DNA of 64,000 bases from contig JAHQIY010000005.1 in assembly GCA_019054805.1 (NCBI GenBank), forward strand, positions 3,393,501 to 3,457,500, read 5' to 3'. Source of the DNA: Brachionus manjavacas. Lineage: Eukaryota; Rotifera; Eurotatoria; Ploima; Brachionidae. The notes under the pieces are model-generated. The model saw only the letters and a list, made by a program, of their open reading frames with translations, was not told the origin of the DNA and ran no database searches. Made by a program: the position numbers and the translations under genes. Of the stretch, positions 60,683 through 64,000 are shown piece after piece. Position 1 is the stretch's first letter; each line of letters begins with the position of its first letter.

Positions 60683-63211
60683 TTAACCTCTATAATGATC
60701 ATCTAGATCTATTTTAACATTTAGTTGATAATCAGGAAACTTCATTTTGATGGACTGATAGATAATTTTTGATAGTCTAACATAGTGATCGTTCAAGAAA
60801 TCGGATTTATTTTTGACAATATTTTGAAAATCTTGTACAGCCTCTTCGTTTAGAATGTTTAAATTTAGCAAATAATAATTTTTTTTGATAATTTCGCCAA
60901 AATTTGAATCAGTTCTCAACTTTTGATACATAATCGAGAGATATTGCTGCACTTGGTCCTTCTGCTGCTGGCTTATTTTAGCCTCTTGGCAATCAATGTC
61001 ATACAAGCTGTACAATTCGACAAACTTGAACAAATGCTCAAACGAGCTCACTAGTCTAAACTTCAATTTTTCCCTGTCAAAGCTGGGATCACACAAAATT
61101 TCGCACAGACTTAGAAATGACTCTATCAATTGCTTGTTAACAAAGGGCGAATAGCACTGAGATATTTTGATCAATCTTGATATAAAATACAAATGTCGAG
61201 CTAATTTGAACAAGTTAAACCTAAGTAATTCCTCTAGATTCTCATCCCGGATGTTGTTCGCCTTTAAAAATCTAAAAATGTCACCAAAACTCTTAATAAA
61301 TAGCTGAAAACTTTGCATGCCATGACCATTAAGGTCAATGAAACCATAATCTATTGATTTTTTGTTGAACAACTGAACCAGCTTTTCAATAAAAGCCAAA
61401 GTAGCCAAACAATTTCTAACTGGTTTGTAGTCGTAATTTAATCTGGATAAATCAATTTTTTGGGCTGGATCACTTGGAAGAATTACCTTGGAAAGTTTGC
61501 TCTCCGAATTATTCAGTGATAAATTCGTTATGAGCTCATCAAATGCTTTGGTCAAAATTTTGATGAGAACTTCAGAGTTTTCCATCAAAAGACGGCTGTT
61601 TATCATTTCTAAATTGCGAACAAATTCGTTCATGTAAATTTGATCTTCGAATAAAAAAAATCTTATGTTTTTTTCAAAGCACTCAAGGATCAGAGGTAAA
61701 TTGGAAGAAAAATATTTGAGATTTGAGCAGGCATAGAGTGGATATAAATTGGATGTTTCAAAGCGTTTGGCAATTTCAGTATTGAAAAAAATTGGAAAAA
61801 AATTTGTCAAGCAGTAGATCAGGCTGTCATTGATCATGCTCGATTCGTTTTTGATTTTAAACGATTCAAGTATGAGGTCATAGTTGGAAGGCTGGAAATT
61901 AAAATACTTTGAATCAACTGCACCAAGCAGACGCTTGATCGAAAAAAAGTCCATGTTTTCCATTATTTGTTTGGTCTTGTGTCCAACTAGCTTGTCCAAA
62001 TCGAACTCTTTCCTAAAATCATTTCGGCTAGTCTCAAAAGATTTCCTAAATTCTTTAATTGAGAAAATATATTTGTAGATATTTTGACTGTCAGTGGAAT
62101 TTGCCAACTTTTGTTTAAAAAATTCAAGCACTTTTTCCGATTCTTTTAATCTGAGCCTTTTTGAGCGGGAAAATACGGAAAAAAATTTAATAAACAACTC
62201 AAAGCGCTCAAAATCGTCGGACAGATTTTTTAAATTCGAAGCCAACAAGTCAAAGTTTTCCTCGAATAAGTTTTTATAGCTATTGTACGAATTAAAAATC
62301 TGGCTATTTTTATTCAAATTTTGAATATAAATTTTGTCTAATACGACAAAATAATCGGCTAATGTGAGCATATTTTCTTTTAGATCTGGCAGGTCTCTAA
62401 ATTTTTCGATTAGCATTTGAAAGTATTTTACTTGGGTGTCCATGGTGAGCATTGGCGAGTAGAGTCTGATGGAAGATAGGACCAGAGGCAGGTCGCAAAA
62501 GCTCAAATTTATGCTCGGAAATAATTTTTCTAAGCTGTTTGAAGAGTTCTGGCTCTTTCCATTCGAATCTATTATTTGAAAGACTTTTTTGCTGACAATG
62601 TCGGCTGAGCGGGAAAAGGACTCGTATTTTGATGGTGAAAATGGTTTTCGAAGTATGAAAAAGCCTCTGTGGTAATTGAGAAGGTCATTCAGATCAAAAT
62701 GGTTCAAATTTTCGTAATATAACTTTTCTAGTTTAAGCACCAGCGGGTTGTCTTTGAAATTTTTGTCAAGTAAATTCATCAATCGAAAGAGAATCGCCTG
62801 TTCCTTTGGACTCAATTGATCCAAGTTCTTCAAAAAGTAATCTTTTATTGCTACAAAGTCGTGTCTTGAGTTTATTTTGTCGATTAATGAGATCAATAAT
62901 GGGTTAAATTCATTGAACTTAAGGACAAGCTCTATTCCGTCAATTATTTTTCTGTCTCTAGAGAAATTTGTCCATTTCATTTGGGTGAGATTTTCGAAAA
63001 ATACTTGCAAAATATTGGACAGTTTTTTAAAATTTTTTATCTTTTTTATCTCACTGGTCTCTTGTAGATAAACTGTGTCGGCATTGTGTTCTTTGGCAAA
63101 AAAATCACTTCTCGAGTAGCCTAGATGACATGGTGCTAAGATTCGTTTGGAATTAAATTTGATCGAATAGCGACAGGTCAGTATCTTGTTCATTTTTAAG
63201 AATGAATTCAA
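60683..63211 (-). CDS. Intronless 842-residue orphan with mitochondrial-type N-terminus
   Basis: One uninterrupted frame of 842 codons, the longest exon in the window. The first 36 residues (MNSFLKMNKILTCRYSIKFN, then a further basic stretch) contain several Lys/Arg and no acidic residue, as in mitochondrial presequences; Met7 is an alternative start. The rest is an all-helical, Leu/Phe/Asn-rich protein with repeated short helical units (for example LSPKEQAILFRLMNLLDK, FEHLFKFVELYSLYD). This architecture recalls FASTK-type or other helical-repeat mitochondrial RNA proteins, but no RAP domain or PPR signature is evident, so no function is assigned. Absence of introns in an intron-rich neighbourhood is unusual and could mean retroposition or intron loss. 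It is head-to-head with the syntaxin-8-like gene. Confidence 0.75.
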   Translation of the reverse strand: MNSFLKMNKILTCRYSIKFNSKRILAPCHLGYSRSDFFAKEHNADTVYLQETSEIKKIKNFKKLSNILQVFFENLTQMKWTNFSRDRKIIDGIELVLKFNEFNPLLISLIDKINSRHDFVAIKDYFLKNLDQLSPKEQAILFRLMNLLDKNFKDNPLVLKLEKLYYENLNHFDLNDLLNYHRGFFILRKPFSPSKYESFSRSADIVSKKVFQIIDSNGKSQNSSNSLEKLFPSINLSFCDLPLVLSSIRLYSPMLTMDTQVKYFQMLIEKFRDLPDLKENMLTLADYFVVLDKIYIQNLNKNSQIFNSYNSYKNLFEENFDLLASNLKNLSDDFERFELFIKFFSVFSRSKRLRLKESEKVLEFFKQKLANSTDSQNIYKYIFSIKEFRKSFETSRNDFRKEFDLDKLVGHKTKQIMENMDFFSIKRLLGAVDSKYFNFQPSNYDLILESFKIKNESSMINDSLIYCLTNFFPIFFNTEIAKRFETSNLYPLYACSNLKYFSSNLPLILECFEKNIRFFLFEDQIYMNEFVRNLEMINSRLLMENSEVLIKILTKAFDELITNLSLNNSESKLSKVILPSDPAQKIDLSRLNYDYKPVRNCLATLAFIEKLVQLFNKKSIDYGFIDLNGHGMQSFQLFIKSFGDIFRFLKANNIRDENLEELLRFNLFKLARHLYFISRLIKISQCYSPFVNKQLIESFLSLCEILCDPSFDREKLKFRLVSSFEHLFKFVELYSLYDIDCQEAKISQQQKDQVQQYLSIMYQKLRTDSNFGEIIKKNYYLLNLNILNEEAVQDFQNIVKNKSDFLNDHYVRLSKIIYQSIKMKFPDYQLNVKIDLDDHYRG

Positions 63212-63571
63212 ATTTTAAATAATTTTTAAATTTTCAAACTTTTTTTTTTCATTCATGTACTCAAGAGTTCTAATCTTTTGAAAATTTTAACTATTTCAAA
63301 ATAATTTAGTCCACAAGACTCTTAAATGGGACATAGTGACCACAAAATTAGGCTCAAAGTATATTTGTTTGCATTTTGCTAGAATTTAAAGCAAAATCGG
63401 CGATGATAATTCAATTTTGTGTTTTTTCTGAATAAATGTTAAAATAATTATTTCATTTAAAATCAACCTGGAGTCATATTATGCGTTTTATAATAATTAA
63501 AACAAAAATATTATTTTAAATTTTTTTAGTGTTCATTTGATAAAAAAGTGTATCAGTAGATTCAAATTAAG
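63212..63571. promoter_or_regulatory. Divergent promoter region, 360 bases
   Basis: The ATGs of the 842-residue orphan (minus) and the syntaxin-8-like gene (plus) face away from each other across this AT-rich interval, so a shared or bidirectional promoter is likely. No specific element stands out. Confidence 0.45.
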
Positions 63572-64000
63572 ATGTCGGAAAAATGGTAAATTAACGCCGA
63601 TCAAGGAATGGAAAAAAATTCTAACTTAAATTTTTGTTTAGGCTAAAAGAACATGATAATTTGGAAAAATTGTTGCAAAAAGCTAACCAAAGTCTAAGCG
63701 AACGGGCCAAATATCCAAAATCAAGCTCAAATCATAACAAAGTAGAACAAAAATAAATTTAAATTTATTTCCCAAATTTTTTAAAGATTACAAATCAATT
63801 GAAAACTCAATTGGGTAAGATAGAAATAAGTATAAATGGACTTGAGAGAGCATTGGAAGATTCCAATGAGTCGAAATTGTTTGTTTTTTTGTTTTAATAT
63901 TTAAATTAATATTTAAATTTAAATGAAGGACTTATTTGGAAAAGAATCGAAGGTCAAACATGCTAAATCAGCTGAAGACTAGTTTAAGACAAATTGACCA
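63572..64000 (+). CDS. STX8: Syntaxin-8-like Qc-SNARE, N-terminal part (truncated by window edge)
   Basis: Exons 63572-63585, 63642-63741, 63787-63878 and 63929-64000 (continuing) join in frame. The peptide starts MSEKWLKEHDNLEKLLQKAN. The family-typical region then follows: a helical segment ITNQLKTQLGKIEISINGLE, a linker, and a TYLEKNRRSNMLNQLK block matching the (I/L)T..E..RR...(V/L)..L signature before the SNARE motif of syntaxin-8 proteins. Syntaxin-8 acts in late-endosome fusion with syntaxin-7, Vti1b and VAMP8. The SNARE helix and membrane anchor are beyond the window, so another Qc-SNARE such as a syntaxin-6/10 relative cannot be excluded. The first coding exon has only 14 bases. Confidence 0.6.

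Overview
The window is nuclear DNA of an invertebrate animal. The evidence is intron-split genes with GT/AG junctions, very AT-rich DNA, and a set of animal families: nicotinic receptor, integrin alpha, aminergic GPCR, pericentrin-type PACT protein and axonemal dynein light chain. Small introns cluster at about 47-60 bases, with occasional introns of several kilobases. A monogonont rotifer or a similarly AT-rich small spiralian would fit, but that placement is inference only. Exon coordinates below were assembled by hand from GT/AG junctions, frame continuity and family knowledge.

Layout. 1-1.5 kb (+): 3' part of a DPP8/9-like serine peptidase. 1.6-2.5 kb (+): intronless orphan with a beta-trefoil-like C-terminus. 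5.1-9.2 kb (+): complete alpha-type nicotinic acetylcholine receptor subunit, with a 1.06-kb TA-flanked inverted-repeat transposon in one intron. 9.2-17.6 kb: gene desert with SINE copies, a decayed MULE-type transposase, a fold-back MITE and perfect palindromes. 17.6-30.1 kb (-): complete 16-exon integrin alpha with a cytoplasmic tail of about 251 residues; a histamine-H3-like GPCR (+) sits antisense inside its 6.5-kb penultimate intron. 30.1-36.1 kb: nothing convincing. 36.1-56.4 kb (-): 26-exon, roughly 2,222-residue coiled-coil protein ending in a PACT domain (pericentrin/AKAP9/PLP class). 57.3-58.3 kb (+): DNALI1. 58.4-59.0 kb (+): small orphan with an MGQC acylation-type N-terminus, meeting tail to tail a small unidentified four-exon gene on the minus strand. 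60.7-63.2 kb (-): intronless 842-residue orphan with a mitochondrial-type N-terminus. 63.6-64 kb (+): first exons of a syntaxin-8-like SNARE, running off the edge.

There are no operons. The main context signals are two head-to-head pairs (PACT protein/DNALI1, both centriole or cilium related; mitochondrial-type orphan/syntaxin-8-like), one tail-to-tail pair only 7 bases apart, and one nested antisense gene. I found no CRISPR array, rRNA, intact tRNA gene or prokaryote-style system. The most unusual items are the enlarged integrin tail, the nested receptor, the TIR element carrying an unrecognised ORF, and a long near-perfect intronic hairpin.
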